This document shows positions 1-7,250 of a DNA stretch of 42,713 bases, in pieces. The notes below the pieces were generated by a model that was given only the letters and a program-made list of their open reading frames with translations, was not told where the DNA came from and ran no database searches. This DNA is from CAZSMC01 sp964607755 (GTDB taxonomy: Bacteria > Zhuqueibacterota > Zhuqueibacteria > Residuimicrobiales > Krinioviventaceae): contig CAZSMC010000034.1 of assembly GCA_964607755.1 (NCBI GenBank), positions 1 through 42,713 on the forward strand. The letters run 5' to 3'. Each line of letters starts with the position of its first letter. Positions within the stretch are counted from its first letter, which is position 1. A program made the position numbers and the translations under genes.

Positions 1-316
1 CGTCAGCATGTCTCTCTTATCATACGCTAAAGCGCGTGGCTATGAAGGGCTGATGACGCCCGTCAGCATATCTCTCTGATCATACGCTAAAGCGCATGGG
101 GGACGAGGGCTAAAGCCCGGCGAGCGGGGATGATCTGGTCCACGCGCTAAAGCGCGTGGCAATGAAAGGACCTCTCACAGCTCGGACGAGAATAAAGGCT
201 AAAGCCCAGGGAGTAGGGCTGATCTGTTCAGTACGCTAAAGCGCGTGGCTATGAAGAACTAACCCGCCCGTCAGCATATCTCTCTGATCATATGCTAAAG
301 CGCGTGGCTATGAGGG
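1..316. repeat. Cluster of short palindromic repeats (GCTAAAGC core)
   Basis: At least six copies of a palindrome built on GCT-AA-AGC lie here (cores at 25-34, 85-94, 107-118, 143-156, 197-206 and 234-243, with a seventh near 293-303). The copy at 140-159 is a perfect 9-bp inverted repeat around AA (CCACGCGCT/AGCGCGTGG). Two flavours alternate: a CGCGCT type and a GGGCT type. A longer unit begins with CGTCAGCAT at 1, 61 and 269 and runs through the palindrome into GTGGCTATGA, so part of the array is a degenerate tandem repeat of about 45-50 bp. No coding potential is visible. It resembles REP/BIME-like intergenic repeats; a role as transcript-end structure for the convergent side of the kinase gene is possible but not shown. 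Confidence 0.75.
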
Positions 317-435
317 AGCGTGGCAATAGATGTGCTGCAATAAAAATGCGTGGCAAGGAAAATATATACCAAAAAAGCTATGTAACCATCAAACAACGAT
401 AGCATGCTTCCCCTGGGGTGACATGAAACGTGCCG

Positions 436-3400
436 CTATTGTGCTAACAACTTTTTCATATTTTTGAGCAGTTCGTTAAAATTATATGGTTTTTGAACAA
501 ATTGGTACCCCTTTTCTCGAATTGTAGATTTGTCTATTCGGTCTGCTGTATAGCCGCTGCTCAAAATAACCTTTAGATCACTCTTTTCCGACTTTAGCTT
601 GTCTGCCAACACATCACCGCTCATATCTGGCATAACAATATCGCTAATAAGCAGTCGGATGTCTTTATTAGAGTTGAACAGTTCAAGCGCCTGCTTGGCG
701 TTAGTTGCTTTGCAGACGTTGTAATTATGATATTCAATCACCCTGGCAATATAATGAAGGACATCTTGTTCATCTTCTACAATTAAAACGTTCTCGCCAT
801 TGCCTTTTAAATCCTCTACGATAATTTCATCTTCTTTTTCCTCTTTTTCCTGTTCAGAGGACAATGGCAGGAAAATTTCAAAAAGCGTACCTTTTCCTGG
901 ACTGCTTTCGACATTGATCCAGCCTTCGTGTTTTTTAACAATGCCATGCACAACGGACAATCCCATCCCTGTTCCTCGCCCGGGTCCTTTTGTGCTAAAA
1001 AACGGATCAAATATTTTATTAATGATTTTTTCATCGATTCCCGGCCCGGTATCCTCAATTGCCAGTTTGACGTATTGTCCGGGACGAACCTCAGCGTTTC
1101 GATCATCTTTTTTCTTGATGATCACATTTTCGGTCGTCACTTTTATGTCCCCTCCGTCAGTCATGGCATCGCGTGCATTGACAACCAGGTTGGTGATAAC
1201 CTGCTCGATTTGCCCCTCATCTGCGCGAACGAGACGTACTTTTTCTTCAAGATTTTCATGAATTTTAATATCTTCACCAACAAGACGGCCAAGCATTTTA
1301 CTGAGCCCGCGAATGGTTTTATTTAGATTAACCGGGGCAAATTCCGATTCTTGTTTACGGCTGAATAGCAGCAATTGCCGGGTCAAGTTCGCCGCACGGA
1401 TTGCTGCTTTGTTTATTTGTTTTAAATCATTGTAATATTTTGCCGATTTATCCATGCGCATCATTGCCATTTGCGAGTGGCCTTGAATGACAGTGAGCAT
1501 GTTATTAAAGTCATGCGCCACACCACCTGCCAGGCGGCCAATGGATTCCATTTTTTGAGCCTGCAACAACTCCTGCCGCAGCCTCTCTTCATTTTGCTGG
1601 GCTTTTTTCCGCTCGGTTATATCCAAAAATGAACCGGTTATTTTTTTGCTTTTGCCATCACCATTGGCAATGACTTCTCCCTGGGCAAGTACCCAGCGAA
1701 TTTCACCGTCAGGCCGTACAATTCGCTTTTCAAGCTCGTAATTGGACCCTGATTGAATTGTTCGTTCCAGCGCTTCTGCCGCTTTTTTTCTGTCCTCCGG
1801 ATGAATAATATCAAAAACTCTGTCTCTGGTAGGTTTGAAAGATTGCGGTTCATAGCCGCAAATACGATACATTTCATCCGACCATTTTGATTGCCCCGTG
1901 GTAACATCCATTTCCCAGCTTCCAAGGTGAGCGATTTTCTGGGCGCGTTTCAAAAGTGACTTGTTTTCCTGGAATTTATCCTCAGCCTGTTTTTTCTGCA
2001 TGGCAATAGATGCCTGCTTGAGAAAGGCTTCGAGCACATTGGCTTTCTCGAGTTCCTGGTGATCGCAAAGACCGATCACTACCGTGCCATACAATATTTG
2101 ATCTTTGGATATTCCCATATCATAAATATGGTTAACATTCAAAGTGCCAAGCAAAGCCTTTGAAACAGATTTCGGAATTTTCCCATTTGTCAATTCATGA
2201 AAATCGTTCTCTCGTTTTATAAATTTTTGAGTGAGCAGCTTTTGTTTTAAATCAGGATGAATCTTGAATTCAAATCCGGCAGGATGCTGGCCTAAAAGCC
2301 GGGTCACTTTTTCCAGTTTTTTTCCCAATCCTTCAAAATGTTCAATGCGCGCACGCTGGCTGTGCTCATCAAAAGACGTTATCAGAACATAAGCTGATTG
2401 GCCAAGAAACTCATAGACTTGGTGGGCAATATAATAATGCAGATTGTCCTGTACCCGTTGTTGAATAAAATCAAGAGCCGTATCAGACAAAAACTTCATA
2501 TTTTCAATTTGCTGCCTGATTTTCGCTTCTGCCTGTTTTCGCTGGCTGATTTCCTTTGTCGTGCCCTGCAGTCCTACAGGTTTTCCTTTATCGTTTAAAA
2601 TGAGCTTGCCAGTAATTTCCACAGGAATGTCAGAGCCATCTTTATGTTTCATGGTCGTTTCCATGGTCAACGAAGAAAATGTTTTGTAATTCTTGATCGC
2701 AATGACAGCCTGGCGGGCAAGCCTGAAAAATTCTTTTCGTGAAACATGTTCCGATAACCGGGAGCCAATCCATTCTTCCGGCTTTTTTCCTGAAAAGGAT
2801 TCGGCAGCAGGACTGACATAGGTGAATATTAAGCGCAAGTCCATTTGCCAGATAATATCTACAGAGTTTTCAGCAAGCAGGCGATATTTTTCTTCGCTCT
2901 TTTTTAATTGCTCGGCTGCTCGTTTGCTTTCGGTAATATCTCTTGCCAGGCCCATGGTGCCGGTAATACAGCCGTTTTCATCATAAAGCGGTAATTTCGT
3001 CACAGCTACCCATTGGGTTTCGTCACCGGCTTTAATCATTTCTTCTTTATCAATAATAGGTTCGCCGCTATCAAGCACCTGCTGGTCATCTTTGCATGTT
3101 GCCCGGGCTATCTTAGCAGGGAAATAATCGAAATCACTCTTGCCGATCATTTGTTCCGGGATGGTGTTTTGCTCTGCAGCCTTGGCTTTGTTGACCCGAA
3201 TGAAATGGTGATTTTTGTCTTTGAAAAATATCTTGTCAGGTAAATTATCGACAAGAGTTTGAAAGAGATGTTTTTCATAACGAAGGGCCTGCTCAGCTTG
3301 CTTGCGTTCTGAAATATCGCGTCCCAGCCCCATCAGATATTCTTTCTCCCGGAGCTTTATTTTCGTCACGACTACTTCAGCCGGGAAAATGGTGCCGTCT

Positions 3401-4929
3401 TTTCTTTGCTGTCGCGCTTCAAAGTGATGAGACTCATTCAAAGCCAACGGCCGTTGAAAAGCACTGCTTTGTACTCGATTTTTATAATCCGGATCCAGAT
3501 CGGCAACGTTCATATCGAGAAGCTCTTCGCGGGAATATCCGTATTTTTCGACAGCGGTTCGGTTCACTTCAACAATAGTTCCGTCAGGTTCGTGAAGCAA
3601 AAGCATATCGATTGTCTGATTGACAAGCGTTCTGAATTTTTCTTCGCTCGCCTTCAAGAGCTGGTCTTTTTCATACGCTTCGGTCACATCGCGAAAAACC
3701 AGGACAACTCCACGGATATTTTGATCAGCATCTTTGATTGGCGCGGCGCTGTCGGCGATTTGATATTCTGTGCCGTCACGGGCAATCAACATCGTATGAT
3801 TGGCTAAACCAACAATCCGACCCTCCTCTAGTACTTTTTTCACCGGCGCCTCAACCGGCTTGCGGGTATGCGCATTGACGATGTTAAAGACTTTTTTTAA
3901 CGGTTTTCCTTCGGCTTCTGAGAGCGGAAAGCCAGTTAATTGCTCGGCAACAGCGTTCATACGAACGATGCGTCCCTCTATGTCTGTACAAATCACAGCG
4001 TCGCCAATTGATTGCAGGGTAATGCGAAGATCGGTTTCATTTTCTCGAAGCGCTATTTCTGCTTTTTTTTGAGCCGTCACATCCCGGAAACTCCACACCC
4101 GGCCTTTGATTTCTTCGTCAAGTATTTGGGGTTGTGAATAACGTTCAAAAAACCGGCCATCTTTAAACTCGATTAAATCGAATGATTCAGCCTGTGGTTT
4201 AGAATACAGCTCTTTGACCTTGGCGATAAATTCTTGCGGGGCTGCAAGTTGGTCTAAAACGAACTCGAGAGCTTTTTCATCATCGCCGGATTCTTGGATA
4301 GATTGCGGGATTTTCCACAACTCTATAAATTTTGAATTGTAACGTGTCCATTTTCCGTTATTATCAACCACAAGTATGCCATCGGCTGTCGACTCTAAAG
4401 TTGCTTGTAATACTGACATGGACTCATGGAGAGCAGTCTCTGTCTGTTTTTGTTTTGTCATGTCAGTAAAAAGCGCGGCACAGCTTGATTGTCCTGCCCA
4501 AAAAGCGGAAATTTTTACAGTTTTGTCAAATCGTTCCAAAAAAATTTCAAAAGAGGTTGGCTCGCCGGTTTGGACAACGTGGTTGAAGGTTTCCAGATAA
4601 GGCGGCTTTTTAACTCCCCACAAGTCAGAACCCAGTTGACCGATGATATGCTCTTCGTCCAGCCCCAGCATCGCGACAAACTGGGGATTTACCGCAATAA
4701 CGCGATAATCTTGCGGCTCATCATTTGTATTATAAACAAGTTCATAAACACATACAGCCTCGGACATATTGCTAAAAAGTGTCCGGTAAAAGTCCCCTTC
4801 CTGATGTATTTTGTGTAGTAATTGTCTGTTTTCTTTTTCTAATCGTTGAATACGGTTTTGGAGAGTGTCGATTTCTTGTTGTGTGGTTTCAGGCGTATCA
4901 TTATTTTTTGAACTATTTTTTTCTGACAT
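436..4929 (-). CDS. Hybrid sensor histidine kinase, seven PAS domains, GAF-like domain, C-terminal receiver
   Basis: A soluble multi-sensor hybrid kinase that would autophosphorylate on His and pass phosphate to its own receiver. From the N terminus: coiled coil (about 15-45), six consecutive PAS domains to about 805 (several ending in the DITERK/DVTxxKK-type linker), a GAF-like domain (about 815-985), a seventh PAS/PAC (about 995-1115), HisKA with VAHDFNN, HATPase_c with N box VVNARDAM, DTGPGID, FDPFFSTK and GTGMGL, and a receiver with LISDIVMPD as phospho-acceptor site and KP near the end. No transmembrane segment is seen, so it senses cytoplasmic or membrane-permeant signals. ATG at 4929 is chosen; a TTG at 4938 gives three more residues. 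Neither has a strong Shine-Dalgarno. No response regulator lies next to it, so it is an orphan here. Confidence 0.93.
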   Translation of the reverse strand: MSEKNSSKNNDTPETTQQEIDTLQNRIQRLEKENRQLLHKIHQEGDFYRTLFSNMSEAVCVYELVYNTNDEPQDYRVIAVNPQFVAMLGLDEEHIIGQLGSDLWGVKKPPYLETFNHVVQTGEPTSFEIFLERFDKTVKISAFWAGQSSCAALFTDMTKQKQTETALHESMSVLQATLESTADGILVVDNNGKWTRYNSKFIELWKIPQSIQESGDDEKALEFVLDQLAAPQEFIAKVKELYSKPQAESFDLIEFKDGRFFERYSQPQILDEEIKGRVWSFRDVTAQKKAEIALRENETDLRITLQSIGDAVICTDIEGRIVRMNAVAEQLTGFPLSEAEGKPLKKVFNIVNAHTRKPVEAPVKKVLEEGRIVGLANHTMLIARDGTEYQIADSAAPIKDADQNIRGVVLVFRDVTEAYEKDQLLKASEEKFRTLVNQTIDMLLLHEPDGTIVEVNRTAVEKYGYSREELLDMNVADLDPDYKNRVQSSAFQRPLALNESHHFEARQQRKDGTIFPAEVVVTKIKLREKEYLMGLGRDISERKQAEQALRYEKHLFQTLVDNLPDKIFFKDKNHHFIRVNKAKAAEQNTIPEQMIGKSDFDYFPAKIARATCKDDQQVLDSGEPIIDKEEMIKAGDETQWVAVTKLPLYDENGCITGTMGLARDITESKRAAEQLKKSEEKYRLLAENSVDIIWQMDLRLIFTYVSPAAESFSGKKPEEWIGSRLSEHVSRKEFFRLARQAVIAIKNYKTFSSLTMETTMKHKDGSDIPVEITGKLILNDKGKPVGLQGTTKEISQRKQAEAKIRQQIENMKFLSDTALDFIQQRVQDNLHYYIAHQVYEFLGQSAYVLITSFDEHSQRARIEHFEGLGKKLEKVTRLLGQHPAGFEFKIHPDLKQKLLTQKFIKRENDFHELTNGKIPKSVSKALLGTLNVNHIYDMGISKDQILYGTVVIGLCDHQELEKANVLEAFLKQASIAMQKKQAEDKFQENKSLLKRAQKIAHLGSWEMDVTTGQSKWSDEMYRICGYEPQSFKPTRDRVFDIIHPEDRKKAAEALERTIQSGSNYELEKRIVRPDGEIRWVLAQGEVIANGDGKSKKITGSFLDITERKKAQQNEERLRQELLQAQKMESIGRLAGGVAHDFNNMLTVIQGHSQMAMMRMDKSAKYYNDLKQINKAAIRAANLTRQLLLFSRKQESEFAPVNLNKTIRGLSKMLGRLVGEDIKIHENLEEKVRLVRADEGQIEQVITNLVVNARDAMTDGGDIKVTTENVIIKKKDDRNAEVRPGQYVKLAIEDTGPGIDEKIINKIFDPFFSTKGPGRGTGMGLSVVHGIVKKHEGWINVESSPGKGTLFEIFLPLSSEQEKEEKEDEIIVEDLKGNGENVLIVEDEQDVLHYIARVIEYHNYNVCKATNAKQALELFNSNKDIRLLISDIVMPDMSGDVLADKLKSEKSDLKVILSSGYTADRIDKSTIREKGYQFVQKPYNFNELLKNMKKLLAQ

Positions 4930-5290
4930 TTTACTCAAATAGTTTATGAGATTTAAAAGCTGATTATTTCCAGATCAAACAGTTTATAAATATTTTTAAC
5001 TATTCAACATACGAAATTTATTGTTAATTACCAAAAAACCATCATCCAAATGATTTTCAGTGGTCATTTAATCTGCTCGAGTCATCTGGGCTAATAAATA
5101 AATGATAATTCAATACACAGCGGGGTGCCTGTCATCACAAATTGATTTAAACCACTTTGGTTTAATAAAACCAATAAATGAACGTTACAAGATGTATGCC
5201 ATACGGGAATAGCCGGACAATAAATGAAGAGAAATAATTGACAGCTTTTGAAACAGTCAGACTAGAAAAAAGGGTGAGTTACTATGAAGA
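4930..5290. other. Intergenic region, mostly featureless
   Basis: 361 bases upstream of the kinase gene and downstream of the transposase remnant. AT-rich, with no ORF supported by a ribosome binding site or recognisable protein. The only structure seen is the hairpin at 5147-5165, listed separately. The kinase promoter should lie near 4940-5050 but no clear box pair was found. Confidence 0.5.
5147..5165. repeat. Perfect 8-bp hairpin, possible IS200-type end structure
   Basis: TTAAACCA, CTT loop, TGGTTTAA. It lies about 125 bp past the 3' end of the transposase remnant. IS200/IS605 elements carry subterminal hairpins recognised by TnpA, and the right-end one sits downstream of tnpA, so position fits. 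The element boundaries could not be defined, so this is a suggestion only. Confidence 0.3.
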
Positions 5291-5584
5291 TTACATCTCT
5301 TTTAACATCTTTAACAAACGATCGGGTCTATAAGGTTTTTGTACAAGCCTCTCTTCCTGATACATTACGTATTTGCGGATCATTTCTTTATCCAAACCGA
5401 CTGAGCTAACACAGTAGCCGCGACTCCAAGAATGACGGCCCCAGTATCGCTTGCCGAACTTTTCATATCTGTGAAACAGATTGATGCTCGTCTTACCTTT
5501 CAGGAATCCCATGAAATTTAACACCGCATATTTCGGCGGAATCGACAATATCATATGGACATGATCCGGTTGAATATTCATCAA
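5291..5584 (-). pseudogene. tnpA: IS200/IS605-family TnpA transposase, N-terminally truncated
   Basis: The 97 residues match the C-terminal two thirds of a Y1 (HUH) single-strand transposase. The metal-binding HVH of the HUH motif is present in PDHVHMILSIPP, followed by the FMGFLKGKTS helix, WSRGYCVSSVG and a tyrosine helix (EMIRKYVMYQEE) carrying the presumed nucleophilic Tyr. Full-length proteins of this family are about 130-155 residues and start with a strand/helix unit ending in the usual FRPKYR-like segment. On this strand upstream of 5584 no such sequence is found in any frame, so the first 40-55 residues are missing. The element is therefore dead in cis. It sits beside the gutted gap gene and may mark the same rearrangement. 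Confidence 0.8.
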
Positions 5585-5838
5585 AGCTACTGGTGGAACT
5601 GTTGATTAGACCACTGCTCGAGGGAGTGGTTTTCGAAAGTGCAATAAAAAAGATGATTTATTTGCCGTAATGTCCGCTTTCTGGCATTAGTACCTCGAAT
5701 AAGCATCGTAAGGCAATTCTGTCTTGATGGAAAAAATGAAATAGTTCGCTTTTTGAAACCGTTTATTCTTAAACAAAAGCTATACAATGTTTTTACATGA
5801 TCCATTAATGAACACCAAACATGAAAAGGAGGACATTC

Positions 5839-5929
5839 ATGGCTAAAGTAGCAATTAATGGCCTGGTATGACAATGAGTGGGGTTATGCCAATCAGATGG
5901 TTCGCGAAGCGGTCAGTATGGTGAAATAA
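5839..5929 (+). pseudogene. gap: Glyceraldehyde-3-phosphate dehydrogenase remnant (middle deleted)
   Basis: A good ribosome binding site (AAAGGAGG at 5825-5832) precedes ATG at 5839. The first eight codons read MAKVAING, the classic start of GAPDH where NGFGRIGR should follow. Directly afterwards, from 5864 and in another frame, comes WYDNEWGYANQM...VREAVSMVK and a stop at 5927-5929; WYDNEWGY is the highly conserved C-terminal GAPDH signature. Roughly 300 codons between the two ends are missing, and the join is out of frame. The catalytic Cys and the whole NAD-binding fold are gone, so no enzyme can be made. Either a real near-total internal deletion or a mis-join in the assembly; the flanks themselves look intact. 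Confidence 0.82.
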
Positions 5930-5988
5930 GACAGATTGAAGCATCAAGAAGCTAAATCAATTTGTCGTGAAGAATAAACTTTCATTTA

Positions 5989-6082
5989 GGATTCATTCTG
6001 CTGTAAGGTTTGTGGATTTTTGAAGGTAAACTTTAATCAAGACGATTATATCATCAATAGGCCTTGCGGTTAGAATGAATCC
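5989..6082. repeat. Imperfect inverted repeat of about 20 bp flanking 53 bp (MITE-like)
   Basis: GGATTCATTCT at 5989-5999 is matched exactly by AGAATGAATCC at 6072-6082, and similarity continues inward (TAAGG near 6004-6008, CCTTG at 6062-6066). The 94-bp unit has no coding potential. It may be a small non-autonomous element or a long-stem hairpin. No clear target-site duplication was found. Confidence 0.45.
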
Positions 6083-6104
6083 ATGTGTAGGCTATCGTTA
6101 TCTT

Positions 6105-6257
6105 TTATATATCTTTATGATCAACAGTTTCTTCATCGCGTCATTCAGCAATCAAAGCAAGATCGTTTAAATCTTCAAGCAGATTTTCGAAATCTTTTAT
6201 CGGTAAAATAACCTCTCTTTTTACTCCTTTCTTATCTGTTACATATCTTAAATTCAT
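6105..6257 (-). pseudogene. Small antitoxin-like (Phd/YefM-associated) protein with in-frame TGA
   Basis: From ATG at 6257 the frame gives 38 residues, NLRYVTDKKG...VILPIKDFENLLEDL...LALIAE, then TGA at 6141-6143. The pattern (short strand, KxGxxxxVxLPIxxFExLLEDLxDLxxIAE) is that of small antitoxins found next to RelE/ParE toxins. Directly after the stop the same frame continues RDEETVDHKDI to TAA at 6105-6107; family members typically continue AERRDEPTIxHED. The simplest reading is a CGA-to-TGA nonsense change. No toxin gene follows. The frame is also open upstream toward the TPR gene, so a GTG start overlapping that gene's end is possible. Short length keeps confidence moderate. Confidence 0.55.
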
Positions 6258-6298
6258 TTCTTTTACATCAATCCTTTTAACCCCCTTTTGTTTTATGG

Positions 6299-7084
6299 TT
6301 ATTTTTGATTCCACTCTTCTAAAAGCGTTTTCGCATCGTGTTTTGCAACCGCATCTTCTACCACACCTTGCGATTCACCCATAGAAAGCACTTTTCTCAT
6401 CAACTCTACAGCGCGTTCTTTTTGATTTTGTTCATATAACGCTTCAGCCAAATACTTTACCGTCATAATGTGATCTGGGCCCACGGCATAAGCTTTCTCA
6501 AGATACTCTACGGCTTTCTTTTTAGAAGGCCATCCTAAAATAAGCGGAATTTTGGGTGCCTTGAAATGTAGTCGCCCCAATATCCGGTATCCGGCAGCAT
6601 CCCTGTAATTTTCATCCAGCTCGATAACTTTTTCCGAGTGTTCTCGGATTTTTCCGGCTACACCTTTACGGGCTGCTGCAAAAGTTCCGTACGCTTCGCC
6701 CCACACACCCCATAAAATCGCTGTCCACAGGTGAATACCGATCGATTCCGGAAATTCCTCCAACCCTTTTTGCCCCCACTCTTTGCCAAGGTCAAAAATC
6801 TGTTTTTGACGTTCAACATCGTCTGTGCAATAATGACCTTTGAAATAATACGCCCGCATCAGCTTCCAGATGGCTTCCTGTTTTGCATCCCCTGCTGAGG
6901 TTTCTATTGCATCTTTGTACACATCTATGCATTTGTTGATATGCAGTGAATCAGCACGTAAATTTTCCTCGTCGAACCCATTGCTGCGTAATTCATAGAG
7001 ACTGTCAGCTTTGGTGAGAAAATCATCTGCAAATAATGGTATGGTGACGGCCAAAATAATGTAGAACGCGATCATACGCTTCAT
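6299..7084 (-). CDS. Exported TPR protein, TRAP T-component (TatT)-like
   Basis: 261 residues starting with a Sec signal peptide (MKRMIAFYIILAVTIPLFADD). ATG at 7084 is chosen because GAGGAGG sits 8 nt upstream and the hydrophobic segment starts right there; a start ten codons earlier would bury the signal. The rest is helical with TPR-like repeats, including a segment with WTAILWGVWGEAYG and a later repeat LEKAYAVGPDHIMTVKYLAEALYEQNQ. This resembles periplasmic TRAP-transporter T-component proteins, but no TRAP genes are nearby. It is the last gene of the long minus-strand block, 166 nt after the GH42-like gene with a hairpin between, so it may be transcribed separately. Confidence 0.7.
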   Translation of the reverse strand: MKRMIAFYIILAVTIPLFADDFLTKADSLYELRSNGFDEENLRADSLHINKCIDVYKDAIETSAGDAKQEAIWKLMRAYYFKGHYCTDDVERQKQIFDLGKEWGQKGLEEFPESIGIHLWTAILWGVWGEAYGTFAAARKGVAGKIREHSEKVIELDENYRDAAGYRILGRLHFKAPKIPLILGWPSKKKAVEYLEKAYAVGPDHIMTVKYLAEALYEQNQKERAVELMRKVLSMGESQGVVEDAVAKHDAKTLLEEWNQK

Positions 7085-7192
7085 GAGGGTAACCTCCTCT
7101 AAGTTATCGATCATTGACTTTGACTATAGCGCAAGATACAAAATCTTTCTTAAAAATGCTATAAACATTCACAACATTTTGCTTACAGAATT

Positions 7193-7227
7193 AATGTGCC
7201 TGATATAAAATATTCACCAGGCACATT
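7193..7227 (-). terminator. Hairpin after the GH42-like gene
   Basis: Perfect 10-bp stem AATGTGCCTG / CAGGCACATT with a 15-nt AT-rich loop, just downstream of the stop codon at 7251. No strong U-run follows on the minus strand, so it could be a weak terminator or an mRNA-end stabiliser separating the TPR gene from the sugar operon. Confidence 0.5.
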
Positions 7228-7250
7228 TCATCTTCGGCCATAGGATTCTT

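Noticed and set aside
1..316. CRISPR array
   Set aside because: Repeats are irregularly spaced, degenerate and strongly palindromic, spacers vary in length and partly repeat, and no cas gene is near.
5587..5874. Minus-strand ORF thought to be the missing transposase N terminus
   Set aside because: Its sequence has no resemblance to the start of IS200 transposases, and it runs antisense through the gap remnant.
6196..6206. Copy of operator box 1 (TTTATCGGTAA) at the far end of the locus
   Set aside because: An exact 11-mer match, but it lies inside the antitoxin-like coding sequence (LPIKD codons), is single, and is not at a promoter. Chance is the simpler reading, though binding could be tested.
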